Shown one piece after another: positions 45,384-54,104 of a stretch of DNA of 64,000 nt. The position numbers and the translations under genes are program-made. This DNA comes from Nostoc sp. 'Lobaria pulmonaria (5183) cyanobiont' (GTDB taxonomy: Bacteria; Cyanobacteriota; Cyanobacteriia; Cyanobacteriales; Nostocaceae), in contig NZ_CP026692.1 of the NCBI RefSeq assembly GCF_002949795.1, positions 2,960,545 to 3,024,544 on the forward strand, written 5' to 3'. The notes below the pieces were generated by a model. It saw nothing but the letters and a program-made list of their open reading frames with translations, did no database searches and was not told the DNA's origin. How positions within the stretch are numbered: position 1 is the first letter of the stretch; each line of letters starts with the position of its first letter.

Positions 45384-45396
45384 TGCTTCCTTCCAC

Positions 45397-46275
45397 CTAT
45401 TTGGATTGAGAACGGCTAATGGTCGCTCCCAACCGTTTTAGTGCCGTGAGAAAGGCATCGGCTAACGTTGCCTTTGTTGTGACATTAGCCAAATCAATGC
45501 CGAGATAAACGATTGTTTGGGCAATTTGAGGACGAATGCCACTGATCATACAATCGGCTCCCATCAGACGGGCGGCGGTAACGGTCTTGAGCAGATGTTG
45601 AGCAGTCAAGGTATCGACGGTGGGAACCCCAGTAATGTCAATGATCGCAACTTCGGAACCGGTTTCAACAATTTTCTGCAATAACGACTCCATCATCATT
45701 TGAGTGCGGGCACTATCCAGAGTGCCGATAATCGGCAATGCCAAAATTCCCTCCCAAAGTTTAACCACTGGGGTAGACAGCTCCATCAACTCTTCCTGCT
45801 GCCGCAAAATCACCTCTTCCCGCGTCTTTTGATAGACTTCAATTGTCAGCAATCCCAGCTTATCCAGTAAGTTTGTGGCTAGCCAGATATTTTCACCCAA
45901 CTCAATAGAGTCTTTCAATTGCCGACGCATTCGTTTGAAGAGGGGTTGCTTGAACGAAAAGACGAATGTAGCCGTTTCTGAGGGTGTGAAGCCATTTTGC
46001 GATCGCGATCGAGAAATACTGTTGAGCATCTCCCGCATCTCCTGCCACTCTGCTGCCTGAATATTAATAAAGTTGCCTCGCCCAACGGCAATCCGAAACA
46101 AACTTAAGAATTCCTGGCACTCCTCCTTTAGCTGGGCTTCTTTAATCAAGCCTCTCCGAATATTTACAGTGGCTAGTTCCTGAGTCCACTCCGACAGCAA
46201 GTCTACCTCGAAGGTTTCTAATATCTCTGATATCTTACTTTCGCTCATCGTTTGTGTAAGGGCAACCGCTTTCAT
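45397..46275 (-). CDS. rsbR: RsbR-type stressosome sensor (RsbRD-like N-terminus + STAS)
   Basis: About 292 residues from ATG 46275; ATG 46248 is another choice and TTG 46320 is unlikely. The N-terminal half (ISEILETFEVDLLSEWTQEL to QPLFKRMRRQL) is an RsbRD_N-like helical sensor without visible cofactor motif. After a linker helix (EVILRQQEELMELSTPVVKL) comes the STAS domain (VAIIDITGVPTVDTLTAQHL, MISGIRPQIAQTIVYLGIDL), with Thr residues at the positions phosphorylated in RsbR. It is the first gene of the operon, 13 bp before rsbS. Confidence 0.9.
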   Translation of the reverse strand: MKAVALTQTMSESKISEILETFEVDLLSEWTQELATVNIRRGLIKEAQLKEECQEFLSLFRIAVGRGNFINIQAAEWQEMREMLNSISRSRSQNGFTPSETATFVFSFKQPLFKRMRRQLKDSIELGENIWLATNLLDKLGLLTIEVYQKTREEVILRQQEELMELSTPVVKLWEGILALPIIGTLDSARTQMMMESLLQKIVETGSEVAIIDITGVPTVDTLTAQHLLKTVTAARLMGADCMISGIRPQIAQTIVYLGIDLANVTTKATLADAFLTALKRLGATISRSQSK

Positions 46276-47009
46276 TAGTTCAAAATCAGTGTATGACGAT
46301 TCAGCCCAAGGTGAAAGCAATGATTACAAAAAGCCTAAAAGCTTGCTAGATATGAAGTGTGATCCAATCGGGCAGACATAGAGCGATGGCTGCGGTAAAT
46401 GCTCGCCTACGCTAAGATTGATTGAGAATCGGCAAAGAAGTTACAAAAAAATGCGATCGTCTAAAAAGCGTGTTTAACTTTTTGATGAATCTGATGGCTG
46501 GTTTGCCTGCTAATAACTATTTACCCAAAAAACCCTTAGCACAGCGGGGCGTAGCCCATTCTGACTCCTGAGTTCTAATAATCTGATTCGGGAGAAGGAG
46601 CTTTGGCAGTGCATCAATAGCGATCGCTAAATAACTGAATTCTGGAGCAGGTTATTGTTTTTGATGTGCGTAGACGAAGTTGCGGCTTTTCGTGTACATC
46701 GCACTGCACTTTAGACGAGAGCGCATGACTGATTGTCTCTGGGTAAAGAAGTTGAAGGGATGGCGATAGTATACTTCAAATCAAGTGACGAATGACCAAA
46801 TAATCACTAACAGAGTAATTCGTAATTAAATGGATACAAGGAAAGAGCCAAAGATACAGATATGATAGTGCTTGTAAGTGATGGGTTAAATCCTTAATTG
46901 TAGCAAGCATAAAGCTTTATATTTAGCAGCCTACCATGCTCTTTGACTACTCTTGTGAAAATATTTATGACTTGCTTAAAAGCTCTATTCAAAAGGTAGA
47001 GACATAAGA
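46276..47009. other. Intergenic region upstream of the stressosome operon
   Basis: About 730 bp without a supported gene. It should contain the operon promoter near rsbR. GC-rich repeat debris (GGGGCGTAGCCCA near 46547) and a GTAATTCGTAATT heptamer piece near 46817 are present. Confidence 0.5.
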
Positions 47010-48581
47010 TCAAGCGTGAAAAATTTGACTTTGCGGAATTAGGGGAATGCGAATAATAAACTCAGTACCAATTCCTGGTTGAGAAATGCATTCTAGAGAA
47101 CCATAATGTCTTTGTGTGATAATTTGGTAACTAATAGCCAGTCCCATCCCCGTACCTTGTCCAACGGGCTTAGTTGTAAAAAAGGGATTAAATATTTCCT
47201 TTTGAATATCTTCCGGTATTCCCAGTCCATTATCGGCAATGCGAATTGTGACTTGATTTGGCGTTAGTAATTGGGTACTAATATAAATTCGGGGATTATC
47301 CCAAATATTGTGTTTTGTTGCCCAGCGACCTTTAAGTACTGAATCTTCTAAAGCATCGATCGCATTCACTAAAATATTCAGAAATACTTGGTTTAACTGC
47401 CCAGCATAACATTCAACCAAGGGGAGGTTGCCGTATTCTTTGATCACATCAATTTGTGGGCGTTGATCGGTAGATTTAAGGCGGCTTTGGATAATCATCA
47501 TTGTACTATCAATTCCCTCATGGATATCAATCGCTTTCATCTCAGCTTCGTCTAAGCGTGAGAAAGTCCGCAATGATAGTACAATCTCTCGAATCCGCTC
47601 TGCTCCCATCATCATCGACTTGAATAATTTAGGGAAGTCTGACCTTAAAAAATCTAGTTCAATTTGATTTGAAAACTCCTCAATTGCCTTGACTGATTGA
47701 GGATAATGTTTTTGGTAGAGGTCTAAGAGTGAAAATAAATTTTGAGTATATTCATCAGCCGGTTTGAGGTTGCCGTAAATAAAGCTAACTGGGTTGTTAA
47801 TTTCATGGGCAATTCCAGCTACTAGTTGTCCTAAACTAACCATTTTCTCATTTTGAATTAACTGAGCTTGAGCCTGCTGTAAGTCTTTGAGAGTTGCAGC
47901 AAGTTCTTGCTTTTGAGTAAAAGTTTGTTTGAGTAATTCTGCCTGCTGCAATGCTATACCTAACTGAGAAGCAATTTGCGTCAGTATATATACTTCATCT
48001 GTTTGCCATTTTCGAGGCAAATCGTTCTGGTAAACTGCTAGCAGTCCCCAAAGTTGTTGACCTTGATAAATAGCGGTAATCACATAAGCTCTTGCCTGAC
48101 ATTGCTCTAGAATGGAGAGGTAGCACTTACTAAAGCCAGCACTGTAAATATCCTCACAAACGCGATAGGTTTCATTTTGAGAAAAGCGTCCTCCCTGTGT
48201 AGATTGTAAGTAAGTATCTACAATTGGAGGAATAGATAAATTTTTCAAGCTACATTCACTGATATTTTCTACTAATTCTGGTTGATGCACCTGCTGCTGA
48301 ATCAGAGGTAACCACCCTTGTGCTAAGGATTCAGACACAATTGTTCCACTCCAATCTGGATTGAAACGATATAAAATCACGCGGTCAGAGTTAAACAATT
48401 GTCTGATTTCTTGAGTGGTTGTCTGGAAAATATATTCTAAATCAAGAGACTGACGAATTTTCTCAACGGTAATAGCGATAATTTTTTGGGATGACGCTGC
48501 TTTGAGGAGTGCTTTTCTTCGTAAGAGTTTTACAGATTGGGAACTAGCTTTTTCTGAGGATCTTCGAGGTTGTAACAACAT
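47010..48581 (-). CDS. GAF-domain sensor histidine kinase
   Basis: A 523-residue cytoplasmic kinase. An N-terminal helix leads into a GAF domain (residues about 45-215, FQTTTQEIRQLFNSDRVILY, later YSAGFSKCYLSILEQCQARA) of the type found in cyanobacterial phytochrome-like proteins, but the Cys would need checking before assuming a bilin. HisKA follows with MVSLGQLVAGIAHEINNPVS (His about residue 270), then HATPase (LVNAIDALEDS, ADNGLGIPEDIQKEIFNPFF, GQGTGMGLAISYQII). No response regulator is adjacent. Separate from the stressosome operon by a long gap. Confidence 0.9.
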   Translation of the reverse strand: MLLQPRRSSEKASSQSVKLLRRKALLKAASSQKIIAITVEKIRQSLDLEYIFQTTTQEIRQLFNSDRVILYRFNPDWSGTIVSESLAQGWLPLIQQQVHQPELVENISECSLKNLSIPPIVDTYLQSTQGGRFSQNETYRVCEDIYSAGFSKCYLSILEQCQARAYVITAIYQGQQLWGLLAVYQNDLPRKWQTDEVYILTQIASQLGIALQQAELLKQTFTQKQELAATLKDLQQAQAQLIQNEKMVSLGQLVAGIAHEINNPVSFIYGNLKPADEYTQNLFSLLDLYQKHYPQSVKAIEEFSNQIELDFLRSDFPKLFKSMMMGAERIREIVLSLRTFSRLDEAEMKAIDIHEGIDSTMMIIQSRLKSTDQRPQIDVIKEYGNLPLVECYAGQLNQVFLNILVNAIDALEDSVLKGRWATKHNIWDNPRIYISTQLLTPNQVTIRIADNGLGIPEDIQKEIFNPFFTTKPVGQGTGMGLAISYQIITQRHYGSLECISQPGIGTEFIIRIPLIPQSQIFHA

Positions 48582-49124
48582 TTTTTATAAAAATTGAGAA
48601 TAATTAACAACTAATTTAGTCTAATATTTAAAAATAACTCTTAAATCCTGTTTAAATTTTTGATGAAGAATTCAAAGTTTTAGCTGATATGATTAAGTCT
48701 CTTCGGAACGACTATCTTCAAATTTTTGAGCAATCAATTTCAATTTTGCCAAGTTGTAGCCAGGATTTAATTTTTGTGAAAACAGCTTGATTGCACCAAT
48801 CTCAAGTTCCTGCGTGCAAATTTTCAAGACAACAGTGTCGTAAGGAACAAAATTATTTGAATCAGGACTTACGCAACTGGCACAATGTAATGGCTACTTA
48901 TGTACTATAAGTAGCCATTACACATCCATTCCAAAAGCTTTGTATTCGCAATAAAAATTGCTTTCTTTGACACCCTCAGGACTTACGCAACTGGCCCAAT
49001 CGGCTTCAGTGCGCCTTCGCCGCATCTTCGATATCAACTAAGGTATTAATACTTACAGCCCAAGCGATCGCGAGAATCTTTACAATAGTAAATAAGGTAA
49101 AGATATATATCAGAGTCAAAATCA
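48582..49124. other. Repeat-containing intergenic region before msrA
   Basis: 543 bp between divergent genes. It holds two copies of a 20-bp repeat and a 15-bp perfect hairpin (listed separately), a HIP1 site near 49063, and must carry the msrA promoter. No gene seen. Confidence 0.6.
48862..48995. repeat. 20-bp direct repeats flanking a 15-bp perfect hairpin
   Basis: TCAGGACTTACGCAACTGGC occurs at 48862-48881 and 48976-48995. Just after the first copy, TGTAATGGCTACTTA (48886-48900) and its exact complement (48908-48922) form a hairpin with a 7-base loop. The core AGGACTTACGCAA recurs in reverse at 59730-59742. It is probably a dispersed element. Confidence 0.8.
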
Positions 49125-49793
49125 ATGGCACTATTCGGATTTGGCAAAAAGGCAGTTATGCCCACACCTGAAGATGCTCTGTCAGGAAGGGCGCAATCTA
49201 TGTCAGTACCCGCAGCTCATTATGTCAACAAGAATCCCTTAAAACCTCCTTTTCCCGACGGATTAGAGAAGGTAATTTTTGGCTTGGGCTGTTTTTGGGG
49301 TGCAGAACGCAAATTCTGGCAACTTAAAGGAGTTTACACCACCGCAGTCGGTTACGCTGCTGGGTTAACACCTAACCCCACTTATGAAGAGGTATGTAGT
49401 GGGCGAACCGGTCACAATGAAGTGGTGTTGGTTGTGTTTGATCCCAAAGTGATTAGTTATGCCGAACTACTCAAAGTCTTTTGGGAAAGCCACAATCCCA
49501 CCCAAGGGATGCGTCAAGGTAATGATACTGGCACTCAATACCGTTCGGGAATTTATGTATATTCCGAAAATCAAAAGCAGCTAGCAGAAGCATCGCGGGA
49601 AGCTTATCAGCAAGCCCTCAACGATGCAGGTTATGGCAAGATTACCACTGAAATCTTAGATGCCCCGGAATTTTACTACGCTGAAGCCTACCATCAGCAA
49701 TACCTGGCTAAAAATCCCAATGGATATTGTGGTTTAGGAGGGACAAATGTATCTTGTCCCGTGGGTGTAGTTGAATCGCAAGTTAGTAGTTAG
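49125..49793 (+). CDS. msrA: Peptide-methionine (S)-S-oxide reductase MsrA
   Basis: A 222-residue MsrA, which repairs oxidised methionine using thioredoxin. The catalytic Cys56 is in [18 protein letters not shown]-type and [20 protein letters not shown] motifs and [13 protein letters not shown] follow. A possible recycling Cys pair is at the C-terminus ([14 protein letters not shown]). The first 45 residues are an extension before the domain without signal peptide, so it is cytoplasmic. ATG 49125 is the only good start. Alone on the plus strand, convergent with a protein kinase gene. Confidence 0.95.
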   Translation: MALFGFGKKAVMPTPEDALSGRAQSMSVPAAHYVNKNPLKPPFPDGLEKVIFGLGCFWGAERKFWQLKGVYTTAVGYAAGLTPNPTYEEVCSGRTGHNEVVLVVFDPKVISYAELLKVFWESHNPTQGMRQGNDTGTQYRSGIYVYSENQKQLAEASREAYQQALNDAGYGKITTEILDAPEFYYAEAYHQQYLAKNPNGYCGLGGTNVSCPVGVVESQVSS

Positions 49794-49861
49794 AAGAAAG
49801 CAGGGGAGCAGAGGGGCAGAGGAGCATGGGAGAATAAATAATACCAATGCCCAATGCCCCA

Positions 49862-51055
49862 CTAAAATGCCGATTTGAGCAAAGCGATCGCTCTAACCCA
49901 CAACATAATACTAATGGGCGCTCCAAGTAGAATACCAGCGATCGCCCAGCCTCTTTGATGGGCTTTGAATTGTTCAATACTGCGCCACGGTCTACTTTTC
50001 CAAGCCCATTCATTGCCTTTTGCACCAAGAGCGATCGCCATTAGCCACCAAGCATTAGGTACAAAACAGAATAAACCATACCACACTTGATTCGGCCACA
50101 TCCACAACCAAGGCATCAGAAAAGCGCCCCAATTCCAACCGAGAATTTCCTCTGGGACTGTTTCATTGTGATTATATATCCCGCATCCAGAATTGTTGAT
50201 TATTTCTTTTGGCGGCAAAAGTTGATTCTTGTTTGCAGATTTGACAGTCAGTCCCGATTTGAGGACATTCAGCGCAACACTTGCACTAGTAAATCTTTGT
50301 TCGGGAGCAGGTTCTATCAACTTTTGTAGCCAACTGACAAAACTGGGACTGAGGTTAACTCGGTCTGTAAATTGCAGTCGCAAATCCTGCTGGGGTAAAT
50401 CAGAGGGGGAAGTTCCAGTAAGCAAATGAATCAAAGTTGCTCCCAGTGCATATAAGTCTGAAGCCGCAACCGCTCGACCACCAAATTGTTCCATTGGGGC
50501 ATAACCATAAGTACCGACAACGGTAAAAGTAACACCTTCTCTTGCCGCTTTATCTTGAACTGCGCCAAAATCAACTAAATAAACCCGATTATCGTCGCCC
50601 CAGATTAAATTACTTGGTTTAATATCTCTATGCAACACCCCAGGATTCAATTCATGTAGATAGGTGAGAATATTTAAAACCTCAACAGCAATTTTTCGCG
50701 CTCGCTTTTCACTAAACCTTTTGCCAACAGCAAGTTTTTCCTTAAGCGACTCACCAGGAATATATTCTTGTATTAAGCCAAACCAGAGTGTGCGATCGTC
50801 GATACAAAAATAATCTATATATCGAGGGATGCGGGGATGATTTAGCTGTTTAAGAATTTGTGCTTCCCTCTCAAAAAGTTTCAGGTCATCCCACTGTACA
50901 GTACCGCCAAAGGCCAAAAGTTTGACCACAACGGTCGAATTTTCGCCATCAGAGGCTTGTAAATCCAATGCTTGCCAAGTTTGGCGAATTCCATTGTCGC
51001 CGAGTTGGCGCTTGATTTGATAACGATCTTGTAATATTTGTTCTGGTTGCAGCAT
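49862..51055 (-). CDS. Ser/Thr protein kinase with C-terminal membrane segments
   Basis: A 397-residue protein. Residues about 10-265 are a Hanks-type kinase: VVVKLL (ATP-binding Lys), GVLHRDIKPSNLIW (catalytic loop), YLVDFGAVQD (DFG) and GTYGYAPMEQFGG (activation segment). The glycine-rich loop is degenerate (QLGDNGIRQTW), yet the catalytic residues are intact. The C-terminal third is a Trp-rich region with about three membrane helices (WGAFLMPWLWMWPNQVWYGL, GWAIAGILLGAPISIMLWV), found fused to kinases in Nostoc-type cyanobacteria. It should sit at the membrane with the kinase domain inside the cell. Confidence 0.9.
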   Translation of the reverse strand: MLQPEQILQDRYQIKRQLGDNGIRQTWQALDLQASDGENSTVVVKLLAFGGTVQWDDLKLFEREAQILKQLNHPRIPRYIDYFCIDDRTLWFGLIQEYIPGESLKEKLAVGKRFSEKRARKIAVEVLNILTYLHELNPGVLHRDIKPSNLIWGDDNRVYLVDFGAVQDKAAREGVTFTVVGTYGYAPMEQFGGRAVAASDLYALGATLIHLLTGTSPSDLPQQDLRLQFTDRVNLSPSFVSWLQKLIEPAPEQRFTSASVALNVLKSGLTVKSANKNQLLPPKEIINNSGCGIYNHNETVPEEILGWNWGAFLMPWLWMWPNQVWYGLFCFVPNAWWLMAIALGAKGNEWAWKSRPWRSIEQFKAHQRGWAIAGILLGAPISIMLWVRAIALLKSAF

Positions 51056-51193
51056 CTTACACCTGCTGGCAATTTACGTTGATGTGATTCCCTTATATTC
51101 AAGGATAGTCATTATCTACAGAAACTGTGGCAGCCTGATAATTTATTGAAAGCAGGTGAAGATTCCAATTTTGGTGTTCTCTAGAAAATTAGT

Positions 51194-51230
51194 GCGAATT
51201 ATTGTTCGCATCTGCTATAAATATATAGTA
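51194..51230 (+). promoter_or_regulatory. Possible promoter/operator of the toxin-antitoxin operon
   Basis: An inverted repeat GCGAA-N6-TTCGC (51194-51209) is followed by TATAAATATATAGT (51216-51229), which holds -10-like hexamers, just upstream of the GTG start at 51241. HigA-type antitoxins usually bind palindromes overlapping their own promoter. Assignment is by eye. Confidence 0.35.
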
Positions 51231-51240
51231 GAGATTAAAA

Positions 51241-51585
51241 GTGGCCAAAGAAGCACAAGCAAAAAAGATTATCATCTATGCCAATCAAGACGGTTACGAG
51301 CCGTTTGCAGAGTGGATGGATAATTTACGCGATCAACAAGGAAAACGACGCATACTACAACGCCTACGCCGCCTTGAACAAGGCAATTACGGTGACGTTG
51401 CGCCAATAGGAGATGGTTTAAGCGAATTGCGAATGTTCTTTGGTTCTGGTTATCGCGTCTATTTCGGTGAAGATGCTGAAAATATTGTTGTCGTACTGTG
51501 TGGAGGCGACAAAAGTACACAGAATCAGGACATCGAAGACGCAAAAGCTTACTGGAAGGAGTACCTAAGCGGTGAGAAAATTTAG
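51241..51585 (+). CDS. HigB-type (RelE superfamily) toxin
   Basis: A 114-residue toxin of the HigB-like addiction-module killer family, from GTG 51241. Typical features: FAEWMDNLRDQQGKRRILQR at the N-terminus, LSELRMFFGSGYRVYFGE, VVVLCGGDKSTQNQDIEDAK near the C-terminus, which is the GSGYRVY and GGDKSTQ pattern of this group. Such toxins cut mRNA on the ribosome. Translation is coupled to the antitoxin by a 14-base overlap. As usual for hig modules, the toxin gene comes first. Confidence 0.92.
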   Translation: MAKEAQAKKIIIYANQDGYEPFAEWMDNLRDQQGKRRILQRLRRLEQGNYGDVAPIGDGLSELRMFFGSGYRVYFGEDAENIVVVLCGGDKSTQNQDIEDAKAYWKEYLSGEKI

Positions 51586-53041
51586 AACACTTGATGAATT
51601 TGAAGAAGAGTACTTCCGTAAGCACCCAGAAGAAATCGACAATTATTTGACGGAGATATTTCAGGAATATGCAGAAGACAATGACTCTGGTGCGTTGTTG
51701 GCATCCTTACGCGTCGTTGCTCGTGTACGAGGAATTAGTCAGATAGCCGAGCAAATAGGCATGACACGCCGGGGATTGCAAAAAGCCTTATCCAGCAATG
51801 GCAACCCACGCCTTGAAAACGTCAATTCCATCATGAAGGCACTGGGATATTTTCTCACACCAACTACCACTAACCAAGGCAGTAGGAGAAACAGCAATAT
51901 TAGCCAGAAGCTAGCACCAGCAAGAGTACCAATACCAGGAAAAATTTTAAGTCAAGAATTAGAAGCCCGTGGGTGGATACAGAAAGATTTAGCAGAAATT
52001 TTGGGGCGTCCAGTTCAAACCATCAATGAAATTATTCAGGGAAGCAAGCAAATTACACCTGAAACAGCTATCGAACTCTCCCAAGCCTTGGGTACTTCTC
52101 CAGAGTTCTGGACGAACCTTGAAGCACAGTATCGACTTCATCTAGTGGGAAAAGAAAAAAAGGAGCAAGATATAACTCGTAAAAGCCGATTGTATACAAT
52201 TGCCCCCATCTCTGAACTAATCAAAAATAAGTGGATTCAAGCAACAGATTCAATTGATGACTTAGAACGGCAAGTATGTGATTTTTTCGGCGTATCTTCC
52301 TTAGATGAAACACTCCAGCTAAACGTTAATTTCCGTTGTTCCGAGCATCGAGAGCTAGAGGAAACTTCTCGCATAGCTTGGATAAAACGAGTTGAGAACA
52401 TAGCGAAACAACAAACCGTTGCTAGTTTTGAACGCAAAAAACTAGAGACTGCTATCCCTGAAATTCTTGCTTGTGCTAAAGAAGTAGAAAGTATTGTGCA
52501 GATTCCTAAATTGCTGGCAGATTTAGGTGTACATTTTCTAATTGTGCCGCATTTAAGCAAAACCTACTTGGATGGTGCAGCCTTTTATTTAAACAGCAAT
52601 CCCGTTATCGCATTGACATTGAGATATGACCGGATAGATTCATTCTGGTTCACCCTCATGCATGAGGTAGCGCATATTGTTTTAGGACATCAAGGAGCTT
52701 ATTTAGACAATTTGGATGCGTTAGAAGAAAATGATGAGGAAAGAGCAGCTAATGAAAAAGCCGCTGACTGGTTAATAAATTATCAGACATTAAATGAATT
52801 TATTATCAGGAGCAAAAAAGTTTTTTCTCGGAAAGCGATTGAAGAATTTGCTCAAAATCAAAATAGACATCCAGGCATAATTCTTGGTCGGTTACATTAT
52901 GACAAATTAGTTCCCCATAAAAATTTGAGAGCATTACTCGTTAAAGTTAGCCCCATTTTGGGTAATTTTACAGATAATTTTTGCGATAGTAAGCTTGATA
53001 TTCCGCAGACAGCAGAGGTTCCCACCAATGACGATGATTGA
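51572..53041 (+). CDS. Triple-fusion antitoxin: two HigA-type domains plus ImmA/IrrE peptidase
   Basis: A 489-residue protein from GTG 51572 with AAGGAG upstream. Residues 1-95 match the addiction-module antidote family paired with this toxin (EIDNYLTEIFQEY, ISQIAEQIGMTRRGLQKALS, NVNSIMKALGY). Residues about 115-190 are a second, XRE/HigA-type DNA-binding domain (KILSQELEARGWIQKDLAEI, TPETAIELSQALGTSPEFW). The C-terminal part is an ImmA/IrrE metallopeptidase with the zinc motif HEVAH near residue 365 (FTLMHEVAHIVLGHQGAY) and a downstream acidic segment (ERAANEKAADWL). The family usually has one or two of these parts, not all three. The last codons overlap rfbB by 74 bp. Confidence 0.88.
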   Translation: MRKFRTLDEFEEEYFRKHPEEIDNYLTEIFQEYAEDNDSGALLASLRVVARVRGISQIAEQIGMTRRGLQKALSSNGNPRLENVNSIMKALGYFLTPTTTNQGSRRNSNISQKLAPARVPIPGKILSQELEARGWIQKDLAEILGRPVQTINEIIQGSKQITPETAIELSQALGTSPEFWTNLEAQYRLHLVGKEKKEQDITRKSRLYTIAPISELIKNKWIQATDSIDDLERQVCDFFGVSSLDETLQLNVNFRCSEHRELEETSRIAWIKRVENIAKQQTVASFERKKLETAIPEILACAKEVESIVQIPKLLADLGVHFLIVPHLSKTYLDGAAFYLNSNPVIALTLRYDRIDSFWFTLMHEVAHIVLGHQGAYLDNLDALEENDEERAANEKAADWLINYQTLNEFIIRSKKVFSRKAIEEFAQNQNRHPGIILGRLHYDKLVPHKNLRALLVKVSPILGNFTDNFCDSKLDIPQTAEVPTNDDD

Positions 53042-54026
53042 GATACCATTCAACAGTTAAACGTAAACCCTCAGCAATTGTTACTGAAGGCGTCCAACCA
53101 AGCTGAGTTTTAATTTTGTTTGCATTAATTGCATATCTTCGATCGTGTCCCTGTCTATCCTTAACAAAAGTAATCAACTGCTTTGCTGGATGTACTGGTA
53201 CAGGTGCTAATTCATCCATCATTTGACATAAAAGTTGGACAAGGTTAATATTTTTCACCTCATTATTGCCACCGATATTGTACGTTTCTCCTGGTTGACC
53301 ATGATTAATTACCACATCTAAAGCACGGCAATGATCGCCCACATAAAGCCAATCCCGTACATTTTTCCCATCACCATAAACAGGTAATGGTTTCCCTATC
53401 AAAATGTTGATACACATCAGGGGAATTAGCTTTTCGGGAAACTGATAAGGTCCGTAGTTATTAGAGCAATTTGTGATAATAGTTGGAAGTTGATAAGTAT
53501 GATAATAAGCACGGACTAAATGATCGCTACCCGCTTTTGAAGCTGAATAGGGACTATTGGGAGCGTAGGGTGTGGTTTCACAAAAAGCTGCGTCATCTGC
53601 GCCCAGGCTACCGTAGACTTCATCAGTAGAAACGTGCAGGAAACGATAATCAGATGGTTGTGCTTTCGCCTCCCAATGTTGCCGAAAAGCTTCTAGCAGC
53701 GTGAAAGTTCCCACCACATTAGTTTGCACAAAAGCAGCTGGCCCAAGAATCGAACGATCCACATGAGATTCAGCGGCAAAATGGGCGATGGTATCAATAT
53801 TTTCCGTTGATAATAGGTTGTCTATGATGGTGCGATCGCAAATATCCCCCTGCACAAACCGAAAATTCTCTCCACCCTCAACCAGCGCCAAATTCAGGCG
53901 ATTCCCCGCGTAGGTAAGAGCATCCAACACCACCACGCGATCGTCTGGATAAACCTGACACCAATGATGGACAAAATTCGCCCCAATAAACCCCGCACCC
54001 CCAGTAACTAATAACCGCCGAATCAT
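52968..54026 (-). CDS. rfbB: dTDP-glucose 4,6-dehydratase
   Basis: A 352-residue short-chain dehydrogenase that makes dTDP-4-keto-6-deoxyglucose, an early step of dTDP-rhamnose and other deoxysugars. NAD-binding GGAGFIGANF at residues 9-18, FAAESHVDRSI, the STDEVYG motif with catalytic Asp/Glu, and YSASKAGSDHLV with the Tyr-x3-Lys pair are all present. The length is standard. Its 3' end overlaps the antitoxin gene on the other strand by 74 bp. A glycosyltransferase gene is upstream on the same strand; other rml genes are not in the window. Confidence 0.96.
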   Translation of the reverse strand: MIRRLLVTGGAGFIGANFVHHWCQVYPDDRVVVLDALTYAGNRLNLALVEGGENFRFVQGDICDRTIIDNLLSTENIDTIAHFAAESHVDRSILGPAAFVQTNVVGTFTLLEAFRQHWEAKAQPSDYRFLHVSTDEVYGSLGADDAAFCETTPYAPNSPYSASKAGSDHLVRAYYHTYQLPTIITNCSNNYGPYQFPEKLIPLMCINILIGKPLPVYGDGKNVRDWLYVGDHCRALDVVINHGQPGETYNIGGNNEVKNINLVQLLCQMMDELAPVPVHPAKQLITFVKDRQGHDRRYAINANKIKTQLGWTPSVTIAEGLRLTVEWYLNHRHWWEPLLSAEYQAYYRKNYL

Positions 54027-54054
54027 CCAATTTCCTCTCTTTTCTCTGTATTCT

Positions 54055-54104
54055 CAGCGCCTCTGCGGTAGGCTGCGGCAAGCCGCTACGCGTCTACGTT
54101 TTTA
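54055..54104. repeat. GC-rich repeat hairpin between rfbB and glycosyltransferase genes
   Basis: CTGCGGTAGGCTGCGGCAAG followed by CCGCTACGCG contains GCGGC-AA-GCCGC and related nested stems. Similar GC-rich pieces with CTACGCxTACGC pattern occur at 6622-6650, so it is one of the scattered Nostoc repeats. Confidence 0.55.

Noticed and set aside
47010-48581. Bilin-binding phytochrome
   Set aside because: The GAF domain is of phytochrome-like type but I could not confirm the PHY domain or chromophore Cys; called only a GAF kinase.
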